Source: Methylococcus capsulatus str. Texas = ATCC 19069
Lineage (GTDB): Bacteria > Pseudomonadota > Gammaproteobacteria > Methylococcales > Methylococcaceae
DNA: 64,000 nt
Direction: 5' to 3'
Assembly (NCBI RefSeq): GCF_000424685.1
Contig: NZ_AUKJ01000017.1
Coordinates: 191,001-255,000, forward strand
Under the pieces are notes generated by a model that searched no databases, was not told the origin of the DNA, and worked only from the letters and a program-made list of their open reading frames with translations. The stretch's first letter is position 1. Each line of letters begins with the position of its first letter. The translations under genes and the position numbers were made by a program. Positions 1 to 8,134 of this stretch are shown in pieces.

Positions 1-165
1 CGGCCGTGGTCTAATCTTTGTAAATATGTGTGCGCTCGAAGTAAAAAGGGGCGTTGGGCGTCACCAAGGGTCCCGGCCGCCTCGTTCCTTGAGGCGGCGC
101 GCAATGCACCAAAACGCTAAAATGAAGCCGGACGACCGGCCGGCAGAGCTGCGAGGTCGTGTACC

Positions 166-381
166 GTGATCGAAAATTTCTTCGCTGAATTCAACGCTTA
201 TCTCCTCGGCCATCCGGTACTTCTGGCTAAACTGAAGTTCCTGTTTTGGTTGAAATATTGGATTCTGATCGGGCTGATGGCGGTTTTCATCTATCTCCTT
301 TACAAGGAACGGCATGCCGGCGGCAACTCGCCGAGCCACAGGCCCGATGCTTTGCATACTCATACTTCTTTCGAAGCCTGA
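166..381 (+). CDS. Small single-pass membrane protein, unknown function
   Basis: A 71-residue ORF starting at GTG. A GAGG core about nine bases upstream supports that start. Residues about 22-46 form one hydrophobic helix (LKFLFWLKYWILIGLMAVF and onward), followed by a short charged tail rich in Ser, His and Pro. There is no recognisable domain. It stands alone, 179 bases before the next gene on the same strand. The ribosome site and the clean membrane segment argue that it is translated, but the length is too short to exclude chance. I do not recognise the family. Confidence 0.5.
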   Translation: MIENFFAEFNAYLLGHPVLLAKLKFLFWLKYWILIGLMAVFIYLLYKERHAGGNSPSHRPDALHTHTSFEA

Positions 382-560
382 CATGAAAGTCGGCCGGGAT
401 CGCGAGTAACAGGCCGATGCCGGCGGCGCCCATTTTTCCGCTGGGCAGGTTCATCAGGGTCGACGTAAGATGCAGATCACAAGGCGAGCCTCCGCTTCTA
501 CCGGCAAGCTCTCCCGAAGCGGATCCCGTTTCTTGAATGTAAAGACGAGGAGGACCGACC

Positions 561-887
561 GTGTTTGCGAAATCTTTTCTGATGTCGGCCGCCCTGCTGG
601 GCGCGTCTGAAGCCGCCTTGGCCACCCCCAACATGTACTGGGATCATTTACGGTCGAGCCTGAGCCAGGCCGACTGCGTGAGCCGGGGCGAGTCGCTCAT
701 GTCGTCGCTGACGACGGGTAGGGTCAGTAAGGACGTTGATTCCGTCCGTTCCTGGACCGACAAGACTCTGGCAGTGGTCGAGTGCATTCGAATGGGTGAC
801 CACATGACCGTGATGGTGCTGGTAGGCAGCGATGATGCGGTCGCCGGCAGCAAATTGCTTGATGCTCTGAAGAAGGGCATGCAGTAA
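561..887 (+). CDS. Small exported protein, unknown function
   Basis: A 108-residue ORF with a GTG start and an AGGAGG site seven bases upstream, which makes the start convincing. Residues 1-22 look like a Sec signal peptide (MFAKSFLMSAALLGASEAALA, with cleavage likely after ALA), so the mature protein would be periplasmic or secreted and about 86 residues long. The mature part has two cysteines (in QADC and VEC) that could pair. No family is recognised. The mixed polar and hydrophobic pattern suggests a small alpha/beta fold, but that is inference. Confidence 0.6.
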   Translation: MFAKSFLMSAALLGASEAALATPNMYWDHLRSSLSQADCVSRGESLMSSLTTGRVSKDVDSVRSWTDKTLAVVECIRMGDHMTVMVLVGSDDAVAGSKLLDALKKGMQ

Positions 888-1221
888 TCCACCTCGATGT
901 CCGGGTGACCTCCCTCCTGGCCCGAAACGCAGGAGGCGGCCGAGGAAAAAGCGGTTTCGCCTCGTTCGGCGCAAAAACCCGTCCGCAGCTCGTCGGCTCC
1001 GGCGCCGCCCTGGCGCTCGCCGCCGGTGAGCCTCTCACGGTGCCACGATTCGGGCCGTTCCTGCGCTATGCCGCTTGACGCGGAGCTTTCGACCTCATAG
1101 TTTCTCTGCCGCGACCGGCGGGCGATCTTTGCCGGAGTCGGAAACAGAGGGTATGTGGTGCCGTCCCGGGACTGTCTGGACCGCACCGATAAGAACTAGA
1201 ACGCTTTGGCTGAGGCTCGAA
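888..1221. other. Intergenic stretch with no supported gene
   Basis: About 330 bases between two + strand genes. One frame runs open upstream of position 1222 from a TTG at 1075, but that extension is Arg/Ser/Pro-rich, has no ribosome site and adds nothing to the downstream protein. No tRNA, strong terminator or clear promoter could be seen. Confidence 0.4.
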
Positions 1222-1782
1222 ATGAAAAAGTGCGAAACTTGTGATCCATCAGGGATTGGCGAGAACCGCGTCGTGATCGGGAAGAATCATGGTCAAATCC
1301 CGTATGCAACGCGCATTCTAGGGGTATTCTTGATTTATCTGCCTATCCTGACTCTGCCTTTCGTGATGATCAGCGCCTATGTCAGTTATTTCCATCTCAA
1401 GCTGATGGGCGCAGAAAACATAAAGACGTTGAAAGACTTTTTGCCGGATCGGGCCAGTTTCCGATATAAGCTATCAAACCAGATCGTCATGCGGCCCGGC
1501 TACAGGCTCAGTCCCACCCAGTCCAGGCTGTTTTGGGTGCTTAATTGTACTTGGTATTGTCCTTTCAGTGTGGGGCTGTTCGAGTGGCACGCTTATCTGG
1601 TCAAGTTGGTGGAGAACTGGTGGTGTCCCTTTTTTCACGGACGGAAAGAAGGCCATTACCAGGAGGGCGCGATCGATCGTTCGTTCTGGCATATTTTCCC
1701 GGAGGACGTGGTCAAGCTCGACCCGGAGGACCGGGATAATCCGATCTGGAACGAGGATGTCAAGGGCGTTCCGGAGCATTGA
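1222..1782 (+). CDS. Hypothetical membrane-associated protein, Trp- and Cys-rich
   Basis: A 186-residue protein. I chose the ATG at 1222 because the longer reading frame from 1075 is low-complexity. The N-terminus carries CETC. Residues about 33-58 form a strong hydrophobic helix, and a second aromatic stretch rich in Trp, Cys and Phe (FWVLNCTWYCPF, then WWCPFFHG) lies near residues 110-145. The C-terminus is acidic and soluble. CETC plus paired cysteines in the aromatic stretch could bind metal or form disulfides, but no known family is recognised. A good hairpin terminator follows at 1838, so it is probably a single-gene transcript. Confidence 0.55.
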   Translation: MKKCETCDPSGIGENRVVIGKNHGQIPYATRILGVFLIYLPILTLPFVMISAYVSYFHLKLMGAENIKTLKDFLPDRASFRYKLSNQIVMRPGYRLSPTQSRLFWVLNCTWYCPFSVGLFEWHAYLVKLVENWWCPFFHGRKEGHYQEGAIDRSFWHIFPEDVVKLDPEDRDNPIWNEDVKGVPEH

Positions 1783-1837
1783 CGGCGGGCGGTCGCAGCA
1801 GCGCACGGCTTTTCAAGCCGCAGCCGGCATTTGATAA

Positions 1838-1867
1838 GGGGGCGCCGGTTGTTGGCGCCCGCTTTTC
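1838..1867 (+). terminator. Rho-independent terminator after the gene at 1222-1782
   Basis: GGGCGCC (1840-1846) pairs with GGCGCCC (1854-1860) across a seven-base loop and is followed by GCTTTTC. The stem is perfect and GC-rich; the T-tract is short. It lies about 60 bases after the stop codon. Confidence 0.55.
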
Positions 1868-2017
1868 ATGGTGGGCGGACTCGACAACCGAGTGCAACAT
1901 CCGTTGCCCTCGGTACTCGAAACCGCCAATTTTTGATTTGCGCGCAGTGACAATGGTGGCTTCCCGGTTGGTACATCCACGGGTGGGAATTCGGAGTCTC
2001 GTTGCCAGGTGCCGGCG

Positions 2018-2686
2018 CTAATCCGTCGGCTGAGGCGCCGAGGGATCAGCAATCGATGGTCGTGGCGCAGTGGCGGAAGGGCGGCCAGCCCGCCGTCGGG
2101 TGGCTTCGTCCAGTCGCAGGCACAGGACGATCGCCAGGATCGCCGCGTACAAGGCCGGACCCGAGGTATCCCGTTTGACCAGCCAGAAATAATGGAATAC
2201 GCCGGCCGCCGCGGACACATATACCCACCGGTGCAGCAGGCGCCAGTTTCTGTGGCCAAGGCGTCGGGCCATGGCCTGGTTGGAGGTGGCAGCCAATGGA
2301 ACCATGATCAGGAAACTCGTCATCCCGGCGGAGATAAAGGGGCGCCTGACGATGTCCCGCCAAATTTCGCGGGCATCGAATAACTGATCGAATATCAGAT
2401 AGCTCGAGACATGAAGGCAGGCGTAGAAGAAAGCCAGCAGAGCGGTCGTGCGGCGGAGGTGAATGAGCCAGTGTCCGCCGGGGAATCTGGCCAACGGTGT
2501 GATGGCGAGGGTGCCCAGCAGGAATCGCAATGTCCACAGGCCGCTGCCGTGGGAAATGGTCTCGACGGGATTGGCGCCCAGGCCGTGAGTCAAGCCGCCC
2601 GCTGCCAGGAAGAGAAAAGGAGCCGTACCGGCGACGAACAGTCCTCGGTTGAGCAGCCGGATGGTGGCTTCGGACGGAGGCTTCAT
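2018..2686 (-). CDS. msrQ: MsrQ-like heme-binding membrane subunit of methionine sulfoxide reductase
   Basis: A 222-residue multi-pass membrane protein of the ferric-reductase-like MsrQ/YedZ family. In the family it carries heme b (and FMN) and passes electrons from the quinone pool or flavin reductase to the periplasmic molybdoenzyme MsrP, which repairs oxidised methionine. About six hydrophobic segments are visible. The heme-ligand context is typical: RRTTALLAFFYACLHVSSY has a conserved His in the third helix, and GHRNWRLLHRWVYV has two His in the next conserved helix. MsrP is normally adjacent, but none is seen on either side here, so its partner must be elsewhere or missing. The ATG at 2686 lacks a strong ribosome site. 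The family call is sure; the role without MsrP is less so. Confidence 0.87.
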   Translation of the reverse strand: MKPPSEATIRLLNRGLFVAGTAPFLFLAAGGLTHGLGANPVETISHGSGLWTLRFLLGTLAITPLARFPGGHWLIHLRRTTALLAFFYACLHVSSYLIFDQLFDAREIWRDIVRRPFISAGMTSFLIMVPLAATSNQAMARRLGHRNWRLLHRWVYVSAAAGVFHYFWLVKRDTSGPALYAAILAIVLCLRLDEATRRRAGRPSATAPRPSIADPSAPQPTD

Positions 2687-2978
2687 GGGGGGATAAACCT
2701 GGGTTGACTCCTCGTGTGTTCGATGAGCGGCGGAGGTGGAGTATGACCTGGCATGGTTGAGTATGCCACTTGGTTATTTTCCACCCACCTTCTGCATTTT
2801 GCAAAACGGCTGTCCCCGGCCGTTAGGACGAACCCGGTTTCAAGCCGGATAGGTTTTCCCGGGGTGTCTGGCTACAATGCCGGATGTGCGCCGCCAGCGG
2901 AAGGGCCGGCTCGGGCCGGGACTTGCGGGAGTGGGGGTGCGCGATTCGTCTCATCACCCAATCAATAGGGAACATCTC

Positions 2979-3446
2979 ATGTACAGTGCACGATATCTGT
3001 TCGCCGGCCTGCTGCTGGCGGCGTTCATGACACAACCCGCTTGTGCGGCGAAGAAGGCCGAGACCAAGGCTTCTGCGCCCCTGGAGCAGGCTCAGGTCGA
3101 CGATCCGGTCTCGACTTTCAAAACCGGCTGCAAGGCCGAACTCGACAAGTTCTGCAAGGACGTGATGCCCGGTGACGGACGTCAGTTGGCCTGTCTCTAC
3201 GCCTACCAGGACAAGCTATCCACGCGCTGCGAATACGCCATTTACGATGCCGCGGCCCAGCTTCAGCGTGAAGTCAACGCTCTGAGCTATGTGGCCGCAG
3301 AATGCGACGACGATCTTGACAAATACTGTGCCAATGTCGATCCCGGCGAAGGGCGGCTGTTGGCCTGCCTGGAAAAGAATGAAGCCAAGGTCAGCTCGCG
3401 CTGTGAGCAGGCGATCCAGGATACGGGCTTGAACAAAGTCAAATAA
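2979..3446 (+). CDS. Exported cysteine-rich repeat protein (GLG1/Cys-rich FGFR-type repeats)
   Basis: A 155-residue protein starting at the ATG at 2979; a longer frame from 2877 has no supporting start. Residues 1-24 form a signal peptide ending PACA, then a short Lys/Ala linker, then two homologous cysteine repeats. Each repeat has a Cys, then a D-K-(F/Y)-C core, then PG-(D/E)-GR followed by LACL, and later (T/S)RCE. This is the Cys-rich GLG1 repeat (Pfam PF00839), best known from a Golgi protein and found in exported proteobacterial proteins. All eight repeat cysteines are present, so four disulfides in the periplasm are expected. Function in bacteria is unknown. It stands alone between msrQ (divergent) and truA. 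Confidence 0.8.
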   Translation: MYSARYLFAGLLLAAFMTQPACAAKKAETKASAPLEQAQVDDPVSTFKTGCKAELDKFCKDVMPGDGRQLACLYAYQDKLSTRCEYAIYDAAAQLQREVNALSYVAAECDDDLDKYCANVDPGEGRLLACLEKNEAKVSSRCEQAIQDTGLNKVK

Positions 3447-3601
3447 GGGGCTCGATGCCGTCCGTGTCGGCGCAGCCGCCCCCTCTTCGCCGATACAGGG
3501 TCCCCAAGACCCGCCCCGGTGGTGTCTCGATTTTGTCAGGGGTGGGTCGTGTCTCATCAAATCAATGAGTTGACAAGGCGGTCTGCAGGGGGCTCACAGA
3601 A

Positions 3602-3624
3602 TTATCCACAGAATCTGTGGATAA
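3602..3624. promoter_or_regulatory. Inverted pair of consensus DnaA boxes
   Basis: TTATCCACA (3602-3610) and its exact inverse TGTGGATAA (3616-3624) are separated by GAATC. Both halves match the strict high-affinity DnaA box. The pair lies 17 bases upstream of the extended -10 of truA and 52 bases before its start codon. DnaA binding is expected from the sequence; the effect (repression of truA-trp, titration, or DnaA reactivation) is inference. No AT-rich unwinding region or further perfect boxes were seen nearby, so an origin is unlikely. Confidence 0.7.
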
Positions 3625-3640
3625 ACCGGCGGGGCGTTTC

Positions 3641-3649
3641 TGGTACGAT
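3641..3649 (+). promoter_or_regulatory. Extended -10 promoter element for truA-trpFBA
   Basis: TGGTACGAT fits the TGnTAnnnT extended -10 pattern 27 bases before the truA ATG. No good -35 hexamer lies at the normal distance; the DnaA-box pair occupies that region. This would place DnaA directly over the upstream promoter contacts. Confidence 0.4.
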
Positions 3650-3675
3650 AGCGCGCCTCGAATCGGGCCTGAAAC

Positions 3676-4491
3676 ATGAGGATCGCCTTAGGCATAGAAT
3701 ATGACGGCAGCGGTTTCGCCGGCTGGCAGTGGCAGAACGGTAAGCGCACCGTTCAGGCCGAGGTCGAGCGGGCCTTGAGCCGGGTCGCCGACGCTCCCGT
3801 GCGAGTCACATGCGCAGGGCGCACCGATGCGGGAGTCCATGCCATCGAGCAGGTGGCGCATTTCGACACCGAGAGCCGGCGCAGTGAGCGCTCTTGGCTG
3901 CTGGGGGCCAATACCGCGCTGCCGGAGGACGTGCGGATCCTCTGGGTGCGGGAAACCGAACCTCATTTCCACGCCCGGTTGAGCGCGATCGCTCGCTACT
4001 ACCGCTATGAGATATTGAACCGGCCCATGCGTTCCGCCTTGCGGCCCCGCCAGTTCACCTGGTGCCACGCGCCCCTGGACGTCGAGCGGATGCGGGAAGG
4101 TGCGGCCTATCTGGTCGGCGAACACGATTTCTCGTCTTTTCGGGCGCAGCAATGCCAGTCCCGCAGCCCTTTCCGGCGCGTGCATTTCCTGCACGTGCGC
4201 CGGGAGGGTGAAAGGGTGATCATGGAAATCGCCGCCAACGCCTTCGTCCATCACATGGTGCGCAACATCGCTGGGGTACTGATGGCGGTGGGGGCGGGCA
4301 AGCACGATCCGGCCTGGGTCGGCGAACTGCTGGCCATGCGGGACCGCGCCAAGGGTGGTGTCACGGCGCCGCCGGACGGGCTTTACCTGGGAGGCGTGTG
4401 TTATCCGGAAGAATTCGGGCTGGCGCGCGACGCCGTTTTCGAACACCTGCCGGCGGACGCCCGCCGCTACCAGCCCGATGACGAATCATGA
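3676..4491 (+). CDS. truA: tRNA pseudouridine(38-40) synthase TruA
   Basis: A 271-residue TruA, the normal family length. It isomerises uridine to pseudouridine at positions 38-40 of the tRNA anticodon arm. The catalytic Asp is D51 in CAGRTDAGVHA, and HHMVRNIAG near residue 190 is the second conserved core motif. It heads a + strand run of biosynthetic genes, and its last codons overlap trpF (ATGA), as in Pseudomonas-like genomes. Any regulation would act at the DnaA-box pair and extended -10 just upstream. Confidence 0.97.
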   Translation: MRIALGIEYDGSGFAGWQWQNGKRTVQAEVERALSRVADAPVRVTCAGRTDAGVHAIEQVAHFDTESRRSERSWLLGANTALPEDVRILWVRETEPHFHARLSAIARYYRYEILNRPMRSALRPRQFTWCHAPLDVERMREGAAYLVGEHDFSSFRAQQCQSRSPFRRVHFLHVRREGERVIMEIAANAFVHHMVRNIAGVLMAVGAGKHDPAWVGELLAMRDRAKGGVTAPPDGLYLGGVCYPEEFGLARDAVFEHLPADARRYQPDDES

Positions 4492-5156
4492 TGCCGGCAT
4501 ACCCCTCCGGGCGAACTCGGGTTAAAATTTGCGGTTTCACGCAGGCCGAGGACGCGGCCTGCGCGGTGGCTCTGGGCGTCGATGCGTTGGGTCTGGTGTT
4601 CTACGGTCCCAGCCCGCGCAACGTGGGCCTTGGTCAGGCGCAGGCCATCGCCGCGGCCGTCCCGGCGCTGGTCACGGTGGTGGGACTGTTCGTGGATGCC
4701 GAGCCGGAACGAGTGCGGGAGGTCTGCAGTGCCGTGCGGATCGATCTGCTGCAGTTTCATGGCGATGAATCCCCCGAATACTGTGCTGGCTTCGGGCGGC
4801 CCTACATCAAGGCCTTGCGGATGATGCCCGGTGTCGACGTCGGGGCCGAGGCTCGCCGGTACGCTGGCGCCGCCGGTTTGCTGCTCGACGCCTACCAGCC
4901 GGGCGAGCAGGGCGGGACCGGCATGACGTTCGACTGGCGCAGGGCCGAAGCCGGATGCTGCCTGCCGTTGATCCTGGCGGGCGGGCTCGCGCCGACCAAT
5001 GTGAGAGAGGCACTGGAAACGGCAAAGCCTTACGCGGTGGATGTATCGAGCGGCGTGGAGGGGGCGCGGAAGGGAATCAAGGACCACGACAAAATGGCGG
5101 CGTTTTTACGCGAGGTATACGATTTTGATCATGCAAGACGAGATTCAGCCCTATGA
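4488..5156 (+). CDS. trpF: Phosphoribosylanthranilate isomerase
   Basis: TrpF, 222 residues, catalyses the Amadori rearrangement of phosphoribosylanthranilate in tryptophan synthesis. It is a TIM-barrel protein with the catalytic Cys in VKICGFT near the N-terminus and the catalytic Asp in [14 protein letters not shown] and DVSSGVEG supply the phosphate-binding loops. The start overlaps the truA stop by four bases, so translation is probably coupled. A second in-frame ATG follows immediately. The gene runs 26 bases into trpB. Confidence 0.97.
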   Translation: MMPAYPSGRTRVKICGFTQAEDAACAVALGVDALGLVFYGPSPRNVGLGQAQAIAAAVPALVTVVGLFVDAEPERVREVCSAVRIDLLQFHGDESPEYCAGFGRPYIKALRMMPGVDVGAEARRYAGAAGLLLDAYQPGEQGGTGMTFDWRRAEAGCCLPLILAGGLAPTNVREALETAKPYAVDVSSGVEGARKGIKDHDKMAAFLREVYDFDHARRDSAL

Positions 5157-6342
5157 CCTGCCCGATGAGCGCGGCCACTTTGGACCTTACGGCGGCATTT
5201 TCGTCGCCGAGACCTTGATGGAGCCGCTGGAAGAGCTGAAAGCCGCCTACCATCGCTACCTGAAGGACCCGGAATTCCTCGCCGAGCTGGATCACGATCT
5301 GAACCACTACGTCGGCCGCCCCTCACCGATCTATCATGCCGAACGCCTGAGCCGGGAGCTCGGCGGCGCACAGATCTTCTTCAAGCGCGAAGATCTCAAT
5401 CATACCGGTGCACACAAGGTCAACAACACCGTCGGCCAGGCACTGCTGGCCAAGCGCATGGGCAAGCGGCGGGTGATCGCCGAGACCGGTGCGGGCCAGC
5501 ACGGCGTGGCCACGGCCACCGTGGCGGCCCGGCTGGGGATGGAGTGCGTGGTCTACATGGGGGCGGTCGACGTCCAGCGCCAGGCGCTCAACGTATTCCG
5601 CATGAAGCTGCTCGGCGCCACCGTGATAGCGGTCGAGTCGGGTTCCCGGACGCTCAAGGACGCGCTGAACGAAGCCATGCGCGACTGGGTGACCAACGTC
5701 GACGATACCTTCTACATCATCGGTACGGTGGCGGGTCCCCATCCCTATCCCGCCATGGTGCGCGATTTCCAGGCCGTGATCGGCCGCGAGGCGCGCCGGC
5801 AGATGCTGGAGATGACGGGGCGTCTGCCCGATGCCCTGGTCGCCTGCGTGGGCGGCGGCTCGAATGCCATCGGCCTGTTTCATCCGTTCGTCGATGACCG
5901 CGAGGTCGCCATGTACGGGGTCGAGGCCGCCGGGGATGGTATAGAAACCGGTCGCCACTCGGCTCCGCTGAGCGCCGGCCGCCCCGGCGTGCTGCACGGC
6001 AACCGTACCTACCTGATGGAAGACGAAGACGGCGAGATCATCGAGACCCATTCCATTTCCGCCGGGCTGGACTATCCGGGCGTCGGGCCGGAACACGCCT
6101 GGCTCAAGGACTGCGGCCGGGCGAGCTATGTCAGTGCCACCGACGCCGAAGCGCTCGAGGCGTTCCACATCCTGACCCGGTCCGAGGGGATCATCCCGGC
6201 ACTGGAATCCAGCCATGCCGTGGCCTACGCCCTCAAGCTGGCGCCGACTCTCAGTTCCGACAAGATCGTCCTGGTCAACCTGTCTGGCCGTGGCGACAAG
6301 GATATCCACACCATCGCCACCCGGGAGGGCATCGTTCTGTGA
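5131..6342 (+). CDS. trpB: Tryptophan synthase beta chain
   Basis: TrpB, 403 residues, joins indole and L-serine to give tryptophan with PLP, in an alpha2beta2 complex with TrpA. The PLP Lys is K96 in HTGAHKVNN, and GGGSNAIG is the phosphate-binding loop. I chose the ATG at 5131, which gives the family N-terminus ([15 protein letters not shown]) and a CGAGGT ribosome site; the longer frame from 5041 merely overlaps trpF. The 26-base overlap with trpF and four-base overlap with trpA indicate one coupled transcript. Confidence 0.98.
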   Translation: MQDEIQPYDLPDERGHFGPYGGIFVAETLMEPLEELKAAYHRYLKDPEFLAELDHDLNHYVGRPSPIYHAERLSRELGGAQIFFKREDLNHTGAHKVNNTVGQALLAKRMGKRRVIAETGAGQHGVATATVAARLGMECVVYMGAVDVQRQALNVFRMKLLGATVIAVESGSRTLKDALNEAMRDWVTNVDDTFYIIGTVAGPHPYPAMVRDFQAVIGREARRQMLEMTGRLPDALVACVGGGSNAIGLFHPFVDDREVAMYGVEAAGDGIETGRHSAPLSAGRPGVLHGNRTYLMEDEDGEIIETHSISAGLDYPGVGPEHAWLKDCGRASYVSATDAEALEAFHILTRSEGIIPALESSHAVAYALKLAPTLSSDKIVLVNLSGRGDKDIHTIATREGIVL

Positions 6343-7142
6343 GCCGTCTGACCTCAACTTTCCAGGTCCTGCGTCATGCCAACCGCAAGGCCCTGATCCC
6401 GTTCATCACTGCCGGCGATCCGGAGCCCGGTTTCACCGTGCCGGTCATGCATGCCATGGTCGAGGCCGGTGCCGACGTCATCGAGCTGGGCGTGCCGTTT
6501 TCCGACCCCATGGCCGACGGTCCCGTGATCCAGAAAGCCAGCGAGCGCGCGCTGGTTCACCATATGAGCCTTGGCAAGACCCTGGATCTCGTGGCCGAGT
6601 TCCGCCGTGCCGATCGGACGACGCCCATCGTGCTGATGGGCTATCTCAACCCCGTCGAGTGCATGGGGTACCAGCGTTTCGTCGATCGTGCCAAGGATGC
6701 CGGCGTCGACGGCGTGCTTACCGTCGACATGCCGCCGGAAGAGGCGGGGGAGTTCGTACCGATGCTGCACAGGGCCGGGCTCGACCCGATTTTCCTGCTG
6801 GCACCCAACAGTTCGGACGCCCGAGTTCAGCGGATGGCGGCGCTCGGTCGCGGCTATCTGTACTATGTGTCCCTCAAGGGGGTGACCGGAGCGTCACACC
6901 TCGACCTCGCCGAAGTGGAAAGCCGGATCGCCCACATCAGGTCGTTGACCGACCTGCCGATCGGGGTCGGTTTCGGCGTCAAGAATGCCGAGACCGCGGC
7001 GGCCATAGGGCGGTTCGCCGATGCCGTGGTGGTGGGCAGTGCTCTGGTGGAGAAGATCGCGGCGGCTCAGGACCGGCCCGAACAGGCGCGCAAGGACATC
7101 GTCGACTTGCTCGCCGTCATGCGGCGCGCGCTGGATACCTGA
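6339..7142 (+). CDS. trpA: Tryptophan synthase alpha chain
   Basis: TrpA, 267 residues, cleaves indole-3-glycerol phosphate and channels indole to TrpB. Catalytic Glu49 ([11 protein letters not shown]) and Asp60 (MADGP) are present, with phosphate-binding GVGFGVKN near residue 210. It starts at GTG within the trpB stop (GTGA overlap). accD follows after 14 bases, the usual order in gammaproteobacteria. Confidence 0.97.
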   Translation: MSRLTSTFQVLRHANRKALIPFITAGDPEPGFTVPVMHAMVEAGADVIELGVPFSDPMADGPVIQKASERALVHHMSLGKTLDLVAEFRRADRTTPIVLMGYLNPVECMGYQRFVDRAKDAGVDGVLTVDMPPEEAGEFVPMLHRAGLDPIFLLAPNSSDARVQRMAALGRGYLYYVSLKGVTGASHLDLAEVESRIAHIRSLTDLPIGVGFGVKNAETAAAIGRFADAVVVGSALVEKIAAAQDRPEQARKDIVDLLAVMRRALDT

Positions 7143-7156
7143 AGCCGAGAGAAGTC

Positions 7157-8131
7157 ATGACTTTGAGCTGGTTCCATAAACTCGTTCCCTCCAAGATCCG
7201 CACCGAGGCCTCGACCAAGAGCACGGTGCCCGAGGGGCTGTGGTGCAAGTGCCCGAGCTGCAATGCGATCCTGTACAAGTCGGAGGTCGAGCGCAATCTC
7301 GAGGTCTGTCCGAAATGCTCGCATCACATGCGCATTTCCGCGCGCAAGCGCCTCCATCTGTTTCTCGACCCGGGCAACCGGCTGGAGATCGGTGAGGGGC
7401 TGGCCCCCCTGGATCCGCTGAAATTCAAGGACAGCAAGAAGTACAAGGACCGCTTGCAGCAGGCCCAGAAGGCAACCGGCGAAAAAGATGCGCTGATCGT
7501 CGTGGCCGGGCAGCTGCTCGGACTGCCGGTCGTGGCGGGAGCTTTCAATTTCGAGTTCATGGGGGGCTCCATGGGCTCGGTGGTCGGCGAGCGTTTCGTA
7601 CGCGGCGTCAACCACAGTCTCGAACACGGTGCTCCATTCGTCGTTTTCAGCGCCAGCGGGGGCGCCCGCATGCAGGAATCGTTGCTGTCGCTGTTCCAGA
7701 TGGCCAAGACCAGCGCCGCGCTGGGGCGGCTGTCCAAGGCGAGGATTCCGTTCATTTCCGTCCTGACCGATCCGACCATGGGCGGGGTCTCGGCCAGCTT
7801 CGCCATGCTGGGCGACATCAACATCGCCGAACCGGGCGCCCTGATCGGTTTCGCCGGCCCCCGAGTGATCGAGCAGACGGTGCGGGAGAAACTTCCGGAA
7901 GGATTCCAGCGCAGTGAATTCCTGCTCGAACACGGTGCCGTCGACATGATCGTCGACCGCCGCGATCTGCGTGAGCGCATCGCCGCGCTCCTGGCTCTCA
8001 TGACCCGCGACGGCCGGGCTGTCGCACCCGCCGCGGCGAAGGCGCCGCCGGCGATCGGGGAGGGCGCCGGAGAGGCCGATCTGGCCCGTTGTCTTTCCGC
8101 GTTGCCGATGGACGACCCGGAAGCCGAATAG
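7157..8131 (+). CDS. accD: Acetyl-CoA carboxylase carboxyltransferase subunit beta
   Basis: AccD, 324 residues, pairs with AccA to move the carboxyl group from biotin to acetyl-CoA, giving malonyl-CoA for fatty acid synthesis. The N-terminal zinc ribbon is intact (C32, C35, C51, C54 in KCPSC and CPKC). The crotonase-like core contains [10 protein letters not shown] and [13 protein letters not shown]. The ATG at 7157 gives the family N-terminus; an open frame continues upstream through trpA but is antisense-free noise. The C-terminal tail is Ala/Pro-rich and variable in the family. folC follows after three bases. Confidence 0.97.
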   Translation: MTLSWFHKLVPSKIRTEASTKSTVPEGLWCKCPSCNAILYKSEVERNLEVCPKCSHHMRISARKRLHLFLDPGNRLEIGEGLAPLDPLKFKDSKKYKDRLQQAQKATGEKDALIVVAGQLLGLPVVAGAFNFEFMGGSMGSVVGERFVRGVNHSLEHGAPFVVFSASGGARMQESLLSLFQMAKTSAALGRLSKARIPFISVLTDPTMGGVSASFAMLGDINIAEPGALIGFAGPRVIEQTVREKLPEGFQRSEFLLEHGAVDMIVDRRDLRERIAALLALMTRDGRAVAPAAAKAPPAIGEGAGEADLARCLSALPMDDPEAE

Positions 8132-8134
8132 CCG

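Noticed and set aside
3447..3675. Replication origin at the DnaA-box pair
   Set aside because: Only two boxes are seen, without an AT-rich unwinding element, a box array or dnaA/dnaN/gidA neighbours.
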